Notes under the pieces: model-generated
What the model was told of the DNA's origin: nothing
The model's database searches: none
The model's input: the letters and a program-made list of their open reading frames with translations, nothing else
Shown here: positions 1-9,664 of the stretch, piece by piece
Layout of the letters: every line of letters begins with the position of its first letter
Position numbering within the stretch: the stretch's first letter is position 1
Origin: an uncultured Alphaproteobacteria bacterium
GTDB taxonomy: Bacteria; Pseudomonadota; Alphaproteobacteria; UBA7887
DNA: 32,774 nucleotides
NCBI GenBank assembly: GCA_902562525.1
Contig: CACETT010000012.1
Location: forward strand, 1-32,774
Reading direction: 5' to 3'
Position numbers and translations under genes: made by a program

Positions 1-766
1 AGCTTCTGGAAAAAACGTACCCGCTAAGACCCTCGCAAAACTTATTAGGATATTTAGCTACGACGTCGATTTTCAACGAGATATTAGAGAAGGAGATAAG
101 TTTGAAATATTTTTTGAAGTTTTGGTCGATGATGGAGGGCGCACGGTGGACGCTGGTGAGATATTATATTCCTCATTAAATCTGAGTGGAGCTAGTCTGA
201 ACATTTATAAGTTCACATTAAAAGATCACGGCATTGATGATTACTTCGACGACCAGGGGCAAAGCGTTCGAAAGGCCTTGATGCGTACCCCAATCGACGG
301 CGCGCGACTCACTTCTACTTATGGAAATCGAAAGCACCCAACTCTGGGTTACACTCAAATGCATCGGGGAGTGGATTTTGGAGCGCCTAGGGGCACGCCC
401 ATCTTTGCCGCAGGGGATGGCGTCGTCGATAAATTAGGATCACACGGGGCCTATGGAAATTATCTTCGATTGCGGCATGGGCCTACCTATCAGACCGCCT
501 ACGCACACTTGCACAAGTTCGCGCAAGGACTACACACGGGGAAGCGGGTAAAACAAGGTGATACAATTGGCTTTGTAGGCTCTACAGGCCGATCTACCGG
601 GCCTCATCTACACTACGAAGTTTTGAAACACGGAAAACAAGTGAACCCTCTAGGAGTGAAACTACCTTCTGGACTCCTCCTCCAGGGGAACCAACTCATT
701 AAGTTTAAGGAAGAGAGAGAACAATTATTGAAGCAATTTACATCCGAGAATGGAGAAACCCGCTAG
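1..766 (+). CDS. M23 family metallopeptidase, 5' end outside window
   Basis: The reading frame is open from base 2 to the TAG at 764-766, so the gene starts before the window; the TTG at 122 is not its real start. The C-terminal half is a LytM/M23 zinc endopeptidase domain. It shows the H-R-G-V-D-F segment (codons near 362-379) and the G-P-H-L-H-Y motif (near 600-617), which supply the HxxxD and HxH zinc ligands of the family. The part before it, rich in acidic residues and ending near codon 290, resembles the beta-rich linker domain found before M23 domains in alphaproteobacterial cell-wall hydrolases. Members cut peptide cross-links of peptidoglycan in the periplasm. Any signal peptide, membrane anchor or LysM domain would lie upstream and cannot be seen. 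It converges on the gene that ends at 865. Confidence 0.9.
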   Translation, partial: ASGKNVPAKTLAKLIRIFSYDVDFQRDIREGDKFEIFFEVLVDDGGRTVDAGEILYSSLNLSGASLNIYKFTLKDHGIDDYFDDQGQSVRKALMRTPIDGARLTSTYGNRKHPTLGYTQMHRGVDFGAPRGTPIFAAGDGVVDKLGSHGAYGNYLRLRHGPTYQTAYAHLHKFAQGLHTGKRVKQGDTIGFVGSTGRSTGPHLHYEVLKHGKQVNPLGVKLPSGLLLQGNQLIKFKEEREQLLKQFTSENGETR

Positions 767-864
767 TCAATGTGCGCCGTCATTAAACAGGTGCGGACAT
801 GGCTCGCTACCCCCCCCCAGACTCTGACAACCCTTTCTGGAAAACAGGCTCGAAATCCATAATC

Positions 865-2808
865 TCAAAATCCAAACATGTGGTCCAGGGAAAATGCGCC
901 TTTCGGATGAACCAATGTATGGTAACCAAAAAGACGACACCCCAGATCCCGAACCGAGATATACCCGGAAAAATTTTTATTCTCTGCCAGGGCAGTTTTG
1001 AAAATCTCACGAACACTTAGCATTCGCGAGCCCCCGCAAGGAATCTGCAAAGGGTGACTAGCGACTTCCCGCCCTAACCCGTCTTTAAGACTTAAAATCG
1101 TGTTCGATTTTTCAAGCCAAGGCATTGAGGCAGGATAAATTAAATGAAGCAATGTATCTAATTTTGGATGACCGAGCCTGACATATAGCCGCGTACTAAG
1201 GCCTGGGGGCTTGCCTGTATATGACTGAGGCTGGTCTTTATAAGTTACCGGAATATTAAACATATGCGACCCAAAACTAGTCTCTGCCTGATGCCCCGAG
1301 ACTGTATTTCGGTAGTGAAATATAGCATGCATCCACCCATCGGCCTCGGAACCATTGGCCAGGTCATAGGTCAACTCCATATGTCCACAGTGTTCAAGCA
1401 ACTCACTATTGGCCGACCTTAGACACTCAGTTACAGATATTGGAATGGCCTCCCCCCTATCCAAAAACCTTAGAGGAAAGGACTCCATTTCAATACCCTC
1501 CCTGTCAAAAACAGTCAGATTAGCCGCCAACTCATTCTGAGTTGTGGCCATTGGAGTCCAAAGAACTTTGGAGTCATATTGGTTGGCCGGAAGAATTGGC
1601 GCTGCAAGGATATAGCCCTTGCCAACAAGGCCCTTTAGCCCGAGAAGATTTTGATCAGGGATTAAGTCGGTTCGTTCAACATTAACATGAGCAATCCGCC
1701 TATTCTCTTTGGAGTCAATCACCTCATACCTTGGCCTAACAAGATACTTCCCCGCGTGAAGCTCCAACTGGCTCCCCGCCGCCAGCCCTGGCAACAACTC
1801 AGAAATATTGATAGGCATAGTAGCAAAAGGTTCCACAACTCCATCGATCCAATGTAACTCATCTTCGCCCATTACACGCAGGCCGATAGACTGAGGAGGT
1901 ATAGCAACGGGGTGACTGTTTTGTACCCACAGCATTACCTGCTCCCCAGTATTAGGGGTCGGTAACCCAGCATAAACCTCAGCCGGCCAAGCATTAGCAT
2001 CATGAGTACAGGAAAGAGTCCCATATCCATCATTAAATATGTCCAAGACATACTTTAGTTGGTCATGGCCCGCTATCCCAATTGCATGAATGAAGAGTTG
2101 CCCAGTGAAGGGGCCAAGATTAAACCGCCTCCGAACATCACTACTTTCAATAACAATAGCTGCACTTTGGTCCGGCAATTCCTTCTCCCAAGCAGCAACC
2201 GCAACCCCTGCATCATCAAATAGACAAAGCCAAAGTTTTACCGCTCGCGCCCCATGGCCGTGCCAATAATTGACTGTAGTAAGGGTAGTATGGAGATCAC
2301 CAACATCACGAAAAAAAGCAAAATTCGTTGCGAAGTTTATTGGCGATAGATACTCCCTATTAAGAGTGATGAAGTCATCCGGTAACCGTAAACTGTCAAG
2401 GGTAAGGCATGTTACATTAGCCGGGAGAAGCCCATCAATCTGGGTCAAAAACCTATCAGCATCAAACATTAACACAAAAAGCAACTCCGCTTTTGAACGG
2501 GAAAGCAGGGATATAGGTTGAGCTGTCATACCCCGCCGGATACAACCCACATCATTAATGTCTTGGACATACAAATCCAAAAAATTAATGTCGTTGACAT
2601 CGTTAAAGACTGCAAAAGCGTCAAGGACATCAAATGGGTCGTATACGGCCACTTCTCTGGCAGCCCGCAAATTTTCCAGCAATCTAGCTGCTAAAATTGG
2701 CACCAATGGATGGCCAAGAGCTTTAAAAAGACAATCGGGGCCATCTTTGTTGCTGAATGTTTTAATAGGCAAAGACACGCTTACATCACACCTGCTCAGC
2801 GTTTTCAT
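865..2808 (-). CDS. Uncharacterised protein with two repeated beta-rich modules
   Basis: I do not recognise this 647-residue protein. Residues 30-145 alternate hydrophobic strands and helices in a Rossmann-like way (V-A-V-Y-D-P, then D-L-Y-V-Q-D, then L-L-F-V-L-M-F-D). The rest looks like two copies of a module of about 200 residues, at roughly 156-364 and 406-634. Each copy has an F-D-x-x-G turn (197 and 434), and about 102-113 residues later an aromatic/hydrophobic strand ending in H-P (299 and 547). No signal peptide or membrane segment is visible. The ATG at 2808 was chosen because it overlaps the upstream ELM1-like gene by 23 bases; the in-frame ATG at 2850 would overlap by 65, and neither has a good ribosome site. 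The overlap suggests translational coupling, hence a shared process, possibly glycan-related. That function is inference only. Confidence 0.75.
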   Translation of the reverse strand: MKTLSRCDVSVSLPIKTFSNKDGPDCLFKALGHPLVPILAARLLENLRAAREVAVYDPFDVLDAFAVFNDVNDINFLDLYVQDINDVGCIRRGMTAQPISLLSRSKAELLFVLMFDADRFLTQIDGLLPANVTCLTLDSLRLPDDFITLNREYLSPINFATNFAFFRDVGDLHTTLTTVNYWHGHGARAVKLWLCLFDDAGVAVAAWEKELPDQSAAIVIESSDVRRRFNLGPFTGQLFIHAIGIAGHDQLKYVLDIFNDGYGTLSCTHDANAWPAEVYAGLPTPNTGEQVMLWVQNSHPVAIPPQSIGLRVMGEDELHWIDGVVEPFATMPINISELLPGLAAGSQLELHAGKYLVRPRYEVIDSKENRRIAHVNVERTDLIPDQNLLGLKGLVGKGYILAAPILPANQYDSKVLWTPMATTQNELAANLTVFDREGIEMESFPLRFLDRGEAIPISVTECLRSANSELLEHCGHMELTYDLANGSEADGWMHAIFHYRNTVSGHQAETSFGSHMFNIPVTYKDQPQSYTGKPPGLSTRLYVRLGHPKLDTLLHLIYPASMPWLEKSNTILSLKDGLGREVASHPLQIPCGGSRMLSVREIFKTALAENKNFSGYISVRDLGCRLFGYHTLVHPKGAFSLDHMFGF

Positions 2809-3808
2809 TAGACTCGGAAACGGATAACCCCATTCTTTTTCGGATCTCATTTGAAACTAGATTAGCATCATTAATTGGTGGATAACTCCAATCCAATAAT
2901 GTCTCCGGAAAAGAATTCTCCGGAAGTGGTCGAGCAGCACCGTACTCGAATAAATGCTTGTGCAACCTGTTATGTTTTGCAGCAGTCATGCCAATTGGGG
3001 CATAGATAAACACGGGTCGACCAGTCGCACAAGCCTCCGTACACATGGACATCGAATCTCCTGTAACTATCACGGCATCACTAAGAGCCAGATATCCCAG
3101 ATACGGGTTTGGATTCCTGCTTTCGTGCCAATTAAAGAGTTTTACCTCTCCCTCCAGGCGCTCTGCGAACCTTCGCATAGCAATCGGGTTAGTTCGACGG
3201 CTAGTCGAGACCATAAGGGAACCGCCTAACGACTTTGCCATACTGGAACACCTACGTCCAAAATCACCTGCGATGGCAGAGGAGAAGCTCTTTCGCTTGG
3301 TATCACCGCCTATAAGCACAGCAATACGCGGGCGGCTCAGGCCAATGAGGTCTTCTTTCCAAGAGTCTGAAGCAGTTGCTAACCGACTTACCGTAACATT
3401 GTGCGGGGCGCCAAGCGTCCTGACGATATTCTCGTTAGATCCCATATCGTCGTGGAGGGGTGCCGAGACAAGATCTAGATCCCTAACAGGACGCCCTGGC
3501 CACATTAGCTGGGCCAAAAAGACACTGGCTTGGGATCTTTTTTTAATGTAGCGGGCTACCGCCACGGTCCGACGCCCGGACGCTATTACCAAATTGGGCC
3601 ATGGGGAAGAAATTGTCTCCGCACTCTCTCGAGTGATGTGCAGGATACTGGAGCCCAAAACAATGTTCGGCAACCTTGCCCACTTATTATAAGCAATGCG
3701 TTTGACTTCATACGGCAAGCCTAGAGCGTCGGCCACACCCAAACACTGGCTCACATTACCTGAATATTCGTCAGCCAACACCCAAATAGCTGGATCATCC
3801 AATCCCAT
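2786..3808 (-). CDS. ELM1-like GT-B-fold protein (mitochondrial fission ELM1 family)
   Basis: This 340-residue protein has the features of the bacterial ELM1/DUF1022 family. It opens with W-V-L-A-D-E-Y-S-G-N, followed by an S-G-R-R segment near residue 77, an I-G-G-D segment near 167, and the family's strongest stretch V-T-G-D-S-M-S-M-x-T-E-A near 250-262, then G-R-P-V-F. The last part resembles the donor-binding half of GT-B glycosyltransferases. Plant ELM1 takes part in mitochondrial fission; the bacterial role is unknown, and a sugar-nucleotide or envelope function is only a guess. It follows greA after 50 bases and overlaps the next gene, so it probably belongs to the car-greA transcription unit. 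Family assignment is secure from the motifs; biochemical function is not. Confidence 0.85.
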   Translation of the reverse strand: MGLDDPAIWVLADEYSGNVSQCLGVADALGLPYEVKRIAYNKWARLPNIVLGSSILHITRESAETISSPWPNLVIASGRRTVAVARYIKKRSQASVFLAQLMWPGRPVRDLDLVSAPLHDDMGSNENIVRTLGAPHNVTVSRLATASDSWKEDLIGLSRPRIAVLIGGDTKRKSFSSAIAGDFGRRCSSMAKSLGGSLMVSTSRRTNPIAMRRFAERLEGEVKLFNWHESRNPNPYLGYLALSDAVIVTGDSMSMCTEACATGRPVFIYAPIGMTAAKHNRLHKHLFEYGAARPLPENSFPETLLDWSYPPINDANLVSNEIRKRMGLSVSESNENAEQV

Positions 3809-3858
3809 TGTGCATCCAATTAAATGTCAGAAAGACCCAATCTGTAGTACCCACAAAA

Positions 3859-4332
3859 TCAACGATAATTAATTTTCATGACTTCGTAGGAACGACTTCC
3901 GTTAGGTGTGTTTACGTGGACCGAGTCCCCGATCGCCCTACCTATTAGTGCCCGGGCAACCGGTGAGGTGATGGAAAGCCGTCCATTATTAACGTCTGCC
4001 TCATCAGCTCCCACTAGCTGATACGTTTTCTTTTCATCAGTTTCCTCATCTGCCAGGGTAACTGTGGCACCAAACTTTATTTGTTTACCTGAGAGCTTGC
4101 TGACATCGATCACCTCTGCCCGACTCATCTTATCTTCAAGTTCGCGCACTCGACCTTCCACGAAGCTTTGACGTTCACGAGCAGCATGATATTCGGCATT
4201 TTCAGAAAGGTCCCCATGTTCGCGAGCCGCACTAATTGCCTTAATAATGCTAGGGCGTTCTTCAGTTTTCAGCCGTTTTAACTCTGCTCCCAAGCGAGCA
4301 TAACCATCAGCCGTCATCGGAACTCTTTCCAT
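3859..4332 (-). CDS. greA: Transcription elongation factor GreA
   Basis: The protein is 157 residues, the usual GreA length. It has the N-terminal coiled coil with the G-D-L-S-E-N-A-E-Y signature near residues 40-48, whose acidic tip enters the RNA polymerase secondary channel. The C-terminal FKBP-like domain follows, with the S-P-V-A-R-A-L-I-G segment near 122-130. GreA rescues backtracked polymerase by stimulating cleavage of the nascent RNA. I place the start at the ATG at 4332, because GGAAGG (4340-4345) lies seven bases before it; an in-frame TTG at 4347 has no such site. It follows carB by about 80 bases, and carB-greA adjacency is common in alphaproteobacteria. Confidence 0.96.
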   Translation of the reverse strand: MERVPMTADGYARLGAELKRLKTEERPSIIKAISAAREHGDLSENAEYHAARERQSFVEGRVRELEDKMSRAEVIDVSKLSGKQIKFGATVTLADEETDEKKTYQLVGADEADVNNGRLSITSPVARALIGRAIGDSVHVNTPNGSRSYEVMKINYR

Positions 4333-4412
4333 CTCAACACCTTCCAATCCCCGCCTGCCGCCCCGAAATACTCAGTCGACCAGGACATAACTTAGTCGTA
4401 ACATGCTAGCTA

Positions 4413-7400
4413 TTAAGTGTAAGATTGAAGGGCCATGACTTCAAGAGCACCACGACATAAAGCCGAGATTCCGCTGACCGCAGCCCTACTCCCTGATACC
4501 GTTGTATAATATGGAACACCATTTATTAATGCGGCGTGACGCAGGCTAAAACTGTCCGCTATGGCCTGCGCCCCCTGCGAGGTATTAAAAATCAAATCGA
4601 CTTGCCCATCAGTGATCGCATCTACCAGGTGTGGCCTACCCTCCCGGACCTTATTTATGGTTTTCACCGCTATACCGGTTTCCTCTAGGGCAACCGCCGT
4701 CCCCCGTGTTGCTAATAACTCAAACCCCATTTCAACTAAGTCTTTGCAAAGTGGGACGATATGTCCTTTGTCACTGTCACGCACTGATACGAAAACTGTA
4801 CCGCTCATAGGCAGGATAGTTCCAGCAGCAATCTGTGATTTTGCAAAAGCTCGCCCAAAATCGGTGTCCAAACCCATAACCTCACCCGTAGATTGCATTT
4901 CTGGGCCAAGCAAAACATCCACCCCTGGAAATCTGCTAAATGGGAAGACAGATTCTTTCACGGCCACGTGAGATAGAGACTTCTCTCTCAGACCAAAGTC
5001 GCTTACAGCTTCACCAACCATTACACGTGCCGCTAATTGGGCAACCGCCACACCTGTGGCCTTCGCAATAAAAGGTATCGTCCGGCTGGCGCGCGGGTTC
5101 ACCTCCAGAATGTAGATCTCTGCCGATCGTCCATCCATCTTTACTGCAAATTGTATATTCATGAGACCGGTCACGTTAAGAGCACTAGCTAACGCCACAG
5201 TTTGCTTACGCAATTCCTTAATAATATCAATACTCAGTGAATACGGCGGTAGAGCACATGCCGAGTCGCCTGAATGGATGCCCGCCTCCTCTATGTGTTC
5301 CATTATACCAGCTATATAAACGTCGCTCCCATCACAAAGCGCATCCACATCGACCTCTATTGCATCCGACAAGAAACGGTCAATGAGGACCGGCGAACCT
5401 TCCGAGGCCGTTAATGCCTCCGTAACATACCTTGTCAGCGAGGCCTTCTCGTAGACTATTTGCATTGAACGCCCCCCTAGCACATAGGACGGACGCACCA
5501 AAACAGGATATCCAATGCCATCTGCCACCTGAATAGCTTCACTAACAGAGCGACAAGTGCCATTAGCTGGTTGTTTAAGGTTAAGTTTACCGAGGACGCG
5601 GTTAAACCGTTCTCTATCTTCAGCTAAGTCTATAGCATCCGGGGGTGTACCTAGTATCGGCAAGCCAGCATCCTGGAGCGCACGCGCTAATTTCAAGGGG
5701 GTTTGACCCCCAAACTGAACTATTACCCCTAATAGTTTTCCTCTGGACATCTCTCTCTTCGCAATTTCCAGCACGTGCTCATGGGTCAGTGGTTCAAAAT
5801 ATAAACGGTCGGAGGTATCATAATCTGTAGAAACAGTTTCTGGATTACAATTCACCATGATCGTTTCAAACCCAGCCTCACACAGGCCGTAAGCGGCATG
5901 GACACAACAGTAATCAAATTCTATCCCCTGACCAATTCGATTAGGACCGCTGCCCAGAATCATTATTTTGTCGCGGCCGCTTGGTTCCGCCTCACACAAG
6001 TTACTGCCATGATTAAAAGGAGCTCCGTAAGTAGAGTACATATAGGAGGTTTGCGAGGCGAATTCCCCTCCACATGTATCTACTCGTCTAAATGCCGGAT
6101 AAATGTCAAATTTCTGCCGGTTTGCAGACACAGCAGAAACCTCCAAACCGGTAAGTTTGGCAAGCCGCAGATCTGACAATCCGAGCGCTTTAAGTTGCCA
6201 CCAATCTTCCTTTCTATCTGGCAAGCCATTTATTCGGACTTCCTCCTCTATAGCCACAATTTCCTCAACTTGTCTTAGAAACCAAGGATCATAGCCCGTG
6301 GTGGTTTGAATTGTGTCTAGCGACAATCCTAACCGGAATGACTGTGCAATCAGAAGCAGTCTATCAGGCGTCGGCTTAGAGAGAGCAGCCATCAAAGCAG
6401 CTGGGTCCGCCTCGCCCTGCTCAAAACCAGGGAGAGTGATTTCGTCAAAACCCGAGAGGCCAATTTCCATCGAGCATAGACCCTTTTGGACTGACTCAGC
6501 AAAACAACTTCCAATGGCCATCGTCTCCCCAACTGACTTCATGGCAGTGGTAAGGGTGCAGTCAACTTCCGGGAATTTCTCGAACGTAAACCTTGGAATT
6601 TTGGTAACCACATAATCAATAGTGGGCTCGAATGAAGCTGGAGTTACACCCGTGATATCATTCGTTATTTCATCCAGTGTATAGCCAACCGCTAATTTCG
6701 CAGCAATTCGCGCGATTGGAAAGCCTGTTGCCTTGGATGCAAGCGCGGAAGACCTTGAGACTCGTGGATTCATCTCAATGACGACAAGACGACCACTCTC
6801 TGGGTCGACTGCAAACTGTACATTTGAACCACCAGTTTCCACGCCGATCTCGCGCAGTACGGCTATAGAGGCATTCCGCATAATCTGATATTCCTTATCA
6901 GTCAGCGTTAATGCCGGCGCAACGGTAATGCTATCGCCCGTGTGAACCCCCATCGGATCTACATTCTCTATGGAGCAAATGATAATGCAATTATCAGCGG
7001 CATCCCGCATTACCTCCATCTCGTATTCCTTCCATCCTATGATGGATTCTTCGACCAAGACTTCCGAGGTGGGCGACATGTGCAATCCATGCGCAACGAT
7101 CTCCTCAAACTCTTTGCGGTTGTAGGCAACTCCGCCCCCTTCTCCGCCAAGTGTAAAAGAGGGCCTCATAATCGCCGGCAATCCTATTTCCTCGAGAGCA
7201 GGAGCTATTTCCGCCTCGGTGCGAACCATCGCGCTGCGGGGCATTTCCAACCCAATCCGGCCCATTGCCTGCTTAAATAAATCCCTGTCCTCGGCATTTG
7301 CAATTGCATCATAATTAGCCCCTATCATCTCCACACCAAACTTGGACAGAACCCCAGATTCGGAAAGGGCAAAACCTATATTTAAAGCCGTCTGGCCACC

Positions 7401-7670
7401 CATAGTAGACAGCAATGCATCAGGCCTCTCCTGCTCAATTATCTTTGCAACAAAGTCAGGAGTAATAGGCTCAATATATGTAGCAGAGGACAGACTGGGA
7501 TCAGTCATAATAGTAGCTGGATTAGAGTTAACCAAAATAACCCTATAGCCCTCCTCCTTCAAAGCCTTACAAGCCTGAGCACCCGAGTAATCGAACTCGC
7601 AAGCCTGTCCAATAATGATTGGGCCTGCTCCAACTATAAGAATGCTTTGTATATCGGTTCTTTTGGGCAT
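4413..7670 (-). CDS. carB: Carbamoyl-phosphate synthase large subunit
   Basis: This 1085-residue protein has full length and order for CarB. The first half holds one ATP-grasp unit (about 130-400), with the carboxyphosphate-site segments M-G-G-Q-T-A-L-N and [12 protein letters not shown]. The second half starts near 570 with [15 protein letters not shown] and repeats the fold (about 680-870, E-V-N-P-R-A-S-R-T). A C-terminal MGS-like allosteric domain occupies about 945-1085. With CarA it makes carbamoyl phosphate from bicarbonate, glutamine-derived ammonia and two ATP, for pyrimidine and arginine synthesis. It starts 50 bases after carA. The sequence before the ATG (GAAGAACACTAG) is only a weak ribosome site. 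No missing catalytic segment was seen. Confidence 0.98.
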   Translation of the reverse strand: MPKRTDIQSILIVGAGPIIIGQACEFDYSGAQACKALKEEGYRVILVNSNPATIMTDPSLSSATYIEPITPDFVAKIIEQERPDALLSTMGGQTALNIGFALSESGVLSKFGVEMIGANYDAIANAEDRDLFKQAMGRIGLEMPRSAMVRTEAEIAPALEEIGLPAIMRPSFTLGGEGGGVAYNRKEFEEIVAHGLHMSPTSEVLVEESIIGWKEYEMEVMRDAADNCIIICSIENVDPMGVHTGDSITVAPALTLTDKEYQIMRNASIAVLREIGVETGGSNVQFAVDPESGRLVVIEMNPRVSRSSALASKATGFPIARIAAKLAVGYTLDEITNDITGVTPASFEPTIDYVVTKIPRFTFEKFPEVDCTLTTAMKSVGETMAIGSCFAESVQKGLCSMEIGLSGFDEITLPGFEQGEADPAALMAALSKPTPDRLLLIAQSFRLGLSLDTIQTTTGYDPWFLRQVEEIVAIEEEVRINGLPDRKEDWWQLKALGLSDLRLAKLTGLEVSAVSANRQKFDIYPAFRRVDTCGGEFASQTSYMYSTYGAPFNHGSNLCEAEPSGRDKIMILGSGPNRIGQGIEFDYCCVHAAYGLCEAGFETIMVNCNPETVSTDYDTSDRLYFEPLTHEHVLEIAKREMSRGKLLGVIVQFGGQTPLKLARALQDAGLPILGTPPDAIDLAEDRERFNRVLGKLNLKQPANGTCRSVSEAIQVADGIGYPVLVRPSYVLGGRSMQIVYEKASLTRYVTEALTASEGSPVLIDRFLSDAIEVDVDALCDGSDVYIAGIMEHIEEAGIHSGDSACALPPYSLSIDIIKELRKQTVALASALNVTGLMNIQFAVKMDGRSAEIYILEVNPRASRTIPFIAKATGVAVAQLAARVMVGEAVSDFGLREKSLSHVAVKESVFPFSRFPGVDVLLGPEMQSTGEVMGLDTDFGRAFAKSQIAAGTILPMSGTVFVSVRDSDKGHIVPLCKDLVEMGFELLATRGTAVALEETGIAVKTINKVREGRPHLVDAITDGQVDLIFNTSQGAQAIADSFSLRHAALINGVPYYTTVSGSRAAVSGISALCRGALEVMALQSYT

Positions 7671-7720
7671 CTAGTGTTCTTCATACAAAATGCGAGCGCC
7701 AAAACCTCGGATGGTAGTTG

Positions 7721-8881
7721 CTAGGTAACGCTCATGAGTTGGGTAAATCTAGAAAACAAATAATGGCTATCTTGAGGTCCAGGCGATGCCTCAGGATGAT
7801 ATTGAACAGAGAAAATAGGCTGGCCGTCAACTGCGAGACCTTCAATTGTTTTATCAAAGAGAGATACGTGGGTAGGACGAATACCATCAGGCAACCCGTC
7901 TTCCAAAACGACAAAACCATGATTTTGGCTAGTGATCTCCACTTTTCCCGTGGCTATCTCTTTAACTGGATGATTGGCACCACGATGACCCTGCTGCATC
8001 TTTCCAGTCTGGGCGCCTAACGCAAGCGCCAATAGTTGGTGTCCAAGACAAATTCCGAAAATTGGCAAGCCGGATTTTATGAGTTCCTTGATTATTGGCA
8101 CAGCTATGACCCCAGTAGCCGCCGGATCTCCCGGACCATTGGATAGGAATACGCCATCCGGTTTAAGAGCCAGAATGTCTTTAATTGGCGTTTGGGGCGG
8201 CACAACTGTTACAGCACAACCGGAACTCGCCAGATTCCTGAAAATATTATGTTTTGCTCCATAATCTATTGCCACGACATGATGCTTTATCTCACTGCCT
8301 TCAAAAGAACCAGTCCCAAGCCTCCATAAACCTTTAGACCATTTCACAATTGAGTCAGTGCCAGCGCCCGTAGCTAGATCCGTTCCTTCTAGTCCACTCC
8401 ACTCAATTGCCATTTGTTGGCAACGCCGCGCCTCGAATTCCAGACCCCCATAATTCGAGATGACGCCCTTGGGAGCGCCCCCATCCCGGATATGCAGTGT
8501 TAGCGCCCGAGTATCTATCCCGGAGACCCCAATGACTCCATTGGCATGGAGCCATTCGTCCAAGTGAAAACGCGCTCGAAAATTAGATGGGGACGTAATA
8601 TCAGTACGGAAAAGAACCCCGCAAGCCAGAGGTCGATCAGACTCATCATCTTCATCATTTACACCAACATTTCCAATATGGGGAAATGTGAAAGTGATGA
8701 TTTGGCCCGCATAAGAAGGGTCTGTTATAATTTCTTGGTAGCCCGTCATCGATGTATTGAAGCAGACCTCACCGACGGCCTCTCCGAGTTTGCCGATTCC
8801 CCTACCCTCCAAGACCGTGCCGTCTTCCAAGACCAACGCCCCGGTAGGTTTTGAGAACGTTCGCGCAAACTTTTCCGACAT
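7721..8881 (-). CDS. carA: Carbamoyl-phosphate synthase small subunit (glutaminase)
   Basis: The 386-residue protein has the CarA N-terminal domain (about 12-150, with C-F-N-T-S-M-T-G-Y-Q-E) and a class I glutamine amidotransferase domain (about 195-380). The nucleophile is the cysteine in F-G-I-C-L-G-H-Q, and the His/Glu partners are in Q-Y-H-P-E-A-S-P-G-P. It releases ammonia from glutamine and passes it through the tunnel to CarB. It is the first gene of the leftward unit carA-carB-greA. The upstream 299 bases are shared with the divergent yqeY-dnaG-rpoD unit and contain a possible sigma-70 promoter at 8945-8973. Confidence 0.98.
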   Translation of the reverse strand: MSEKFARTFSKPTGALVLEDGTVLEGRGIGKLGEAVGEVCFNTSMTGYQEIITDPSYAGQIITFTFPHIGNVGVNDEDDESDRPLACGVLFRTDITSPSNFRARFHLDEWLHANGVIGVSGIDTRALTLHIRDGGAPKGVISNYGGLEFEARRCQQMAIEWSGLEGTDLATGAGTDSIVKWSKGLWRLGTGSFEGSEIKHHVVAIDYGAKHNIFRNLASSGCAVTVVPPQTPIKDILALKPDGVFLSNGPGDPAATGVIAVPIIKELIKSGLPIFGICLGHQLLALALGAQTGKMQQGHRGANHPVKEIATGKVEITSQNHGFVVLEDGLPDGIRPTHVSLFDKTIEGLAVDGQPIFSVQYHPEASPGPQDSHYLFSRFTQLMSVT

Positions 8882-9180
8882 GTCTAGAAACTAACCCCTG
8901 ACCGCCATCCAGATCCTCTGGCCAAGCTCAATACATCTCCAGCCAACCTACGCAGAGATACAGACTACGTCAAGAGAGCCACCCCTTGTTTAATACTGCT
9001 ATTTCAGTCGGTTATAAAATTTTTAATTATCAGTGGCTACAGGGCCCTGAAAGTTGTACTATCACTCTCCTTCGGCGAACTCCGACCCCAAGCTTCCAGC
9101 GTTTAAACCGCAAAGCCGGGCGCACTGGGCGCCGAACTAGCACTCCTTTTTTTCTTCCAGATTACATCGAAAGAAATTAC
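8882..9180. other. Divergent intergenic region between carA and yqeY
   Basis: This 299-base stretch has no convincing gene, although the yqeY frame stays open back to a TTG at 8986. It must hold the promoters of both leftward carA and rightward yqeY. For carA a TTGACG/17/TAGGTT match is seen at 8945-8973. For yqeY the only hint is a TATAAA (9013-9018), with TTGTTT 21 bases upstream, which is too far for a standard sigma-70 pair. An imperfect hairpin (seven pairs, one bulge) lies at 9029-9049, around the palindrome CAGGGCCCTG. No known riboswitch or attenuator pattern was recognised. Confidence 0.5.
8945..8973 (-). promoter_or_regulatory. Possible sigma-70 promoter of carA
   Basis: On the minus strand TTGACG (8968-8973) is followed after 17 bases by TAGGTT (8945-8950). 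The -35 matches the consensus at five of six positions and the -10 at three of six. Transcription would start about 55 bases before the carA ATG. The -35 and spacing are good, the -10 is poor. Confidence 0.35.
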
Positions 9181-9654
9181 ATGTTGCGCGACCAACTTGC
9201 TACAGATTTAAAAACATCCATGAAAGCGAAAGATACATGCGGAACTGCAACACTGCGTTTAATACTCGCTGCCCTAAAAGACCGGGACATAGCCTCTAGG
9301 ACAGACACAAATGCCCCCATGCCGTCCACCGAAGAGGATGATACAGTAATCAAACAAATGCTCGCAAAAATGATTAAACAAAGGCGAGAATCAATTCAGA
9401 TTTATAAAGAAGGGGGACGGGACGATCTGGCTGAAAGAGAGGCCGCAGAAATTCGTATTATTGAAGGCTACCTGCCGACCCAGATGAGCCATGAAGAAAT
9501 GGCAATAGTGGTATCCGAAACTATTGAAAAACTGGGCGCCAATTGTATTAAGGACATGGGCAAGACAATGGCAGCGCTCAAGGCCAGATACTCGGGACAG
9601 ATGGACTTTTCACAAGCAAGTAATATAGTCAAGGAACGTCTCACTAGCACATAA
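9181..9654 (+). CDS. yqeY: GatB/YqeY domain protein
   Basis: The 157-residue protein begins with L-R-D-Q-L-A-T-D-L-K-T-S-M-K-A-K-D and continues with T-L-R-L-I-L-A-A-L-K-D. These are typical of the stand-alone YqeY family, which is related to the tail domain of the GatB subunit of the amidotransferase that makes Gln-tRNA and Asn-tRNA. The conserved E-G-Y-L-P-T-Q-M segment is near residue 95, and the C-terminal helix bundle ends in V-K-E-R-L. Its own function is not settled; a tRNA-related role is inferred from the domain. The ATG at 9181 is chosen over the TTG at 8986 because homology starts there. The next gene, dnaG, begins 10 bases after the stop. Confidence 0.93.
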   Translation: MLRDQLATDLKTSMKAKDTCGTATLRLILAALKDRDIASRTDTNAPMPSTEEDDTVIKQMLAKMIKQRRESIQIYKEGGRDDLAEREAAEIRIIEGYLPTQMSHEEMAIVVSETIEKLGANCIKDMGKTMAALKARYSGQMDFSQASNIVKERLTST

Positions 9655-9664
9655 CGAGCTTGCC

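Noticed and set aside
186-196. Possible active-site change in the acyl-CoA synthetase P-loop (GG instead of TG; residue positions of the protein encoded at 24157-25911)
   Set aside because: This form is known in the long-chain acyl-CoA synthetase group, and the other motifs are intact.
810-818. Run of nine C bases, considered as a phase-variation tract
   Set aside because: It lies between the 3' ends of two convergent genes, not in a promoter or coding start, so length changes would have no obvious effect.
799-1020. 73-residue plus-strand frame after the M23 gene
   Set aside because: It lies antisense to the end of the uncharacterised gene 865-2808, has no recognisable domain, and contains a C9 run (810-818) in its first codons.
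3045-3551. 168-residue plus-strand frame
   Set aside because: It is fully antisense to the ELM1-like gene and has low-complexity Ser/Arg-rich composition.
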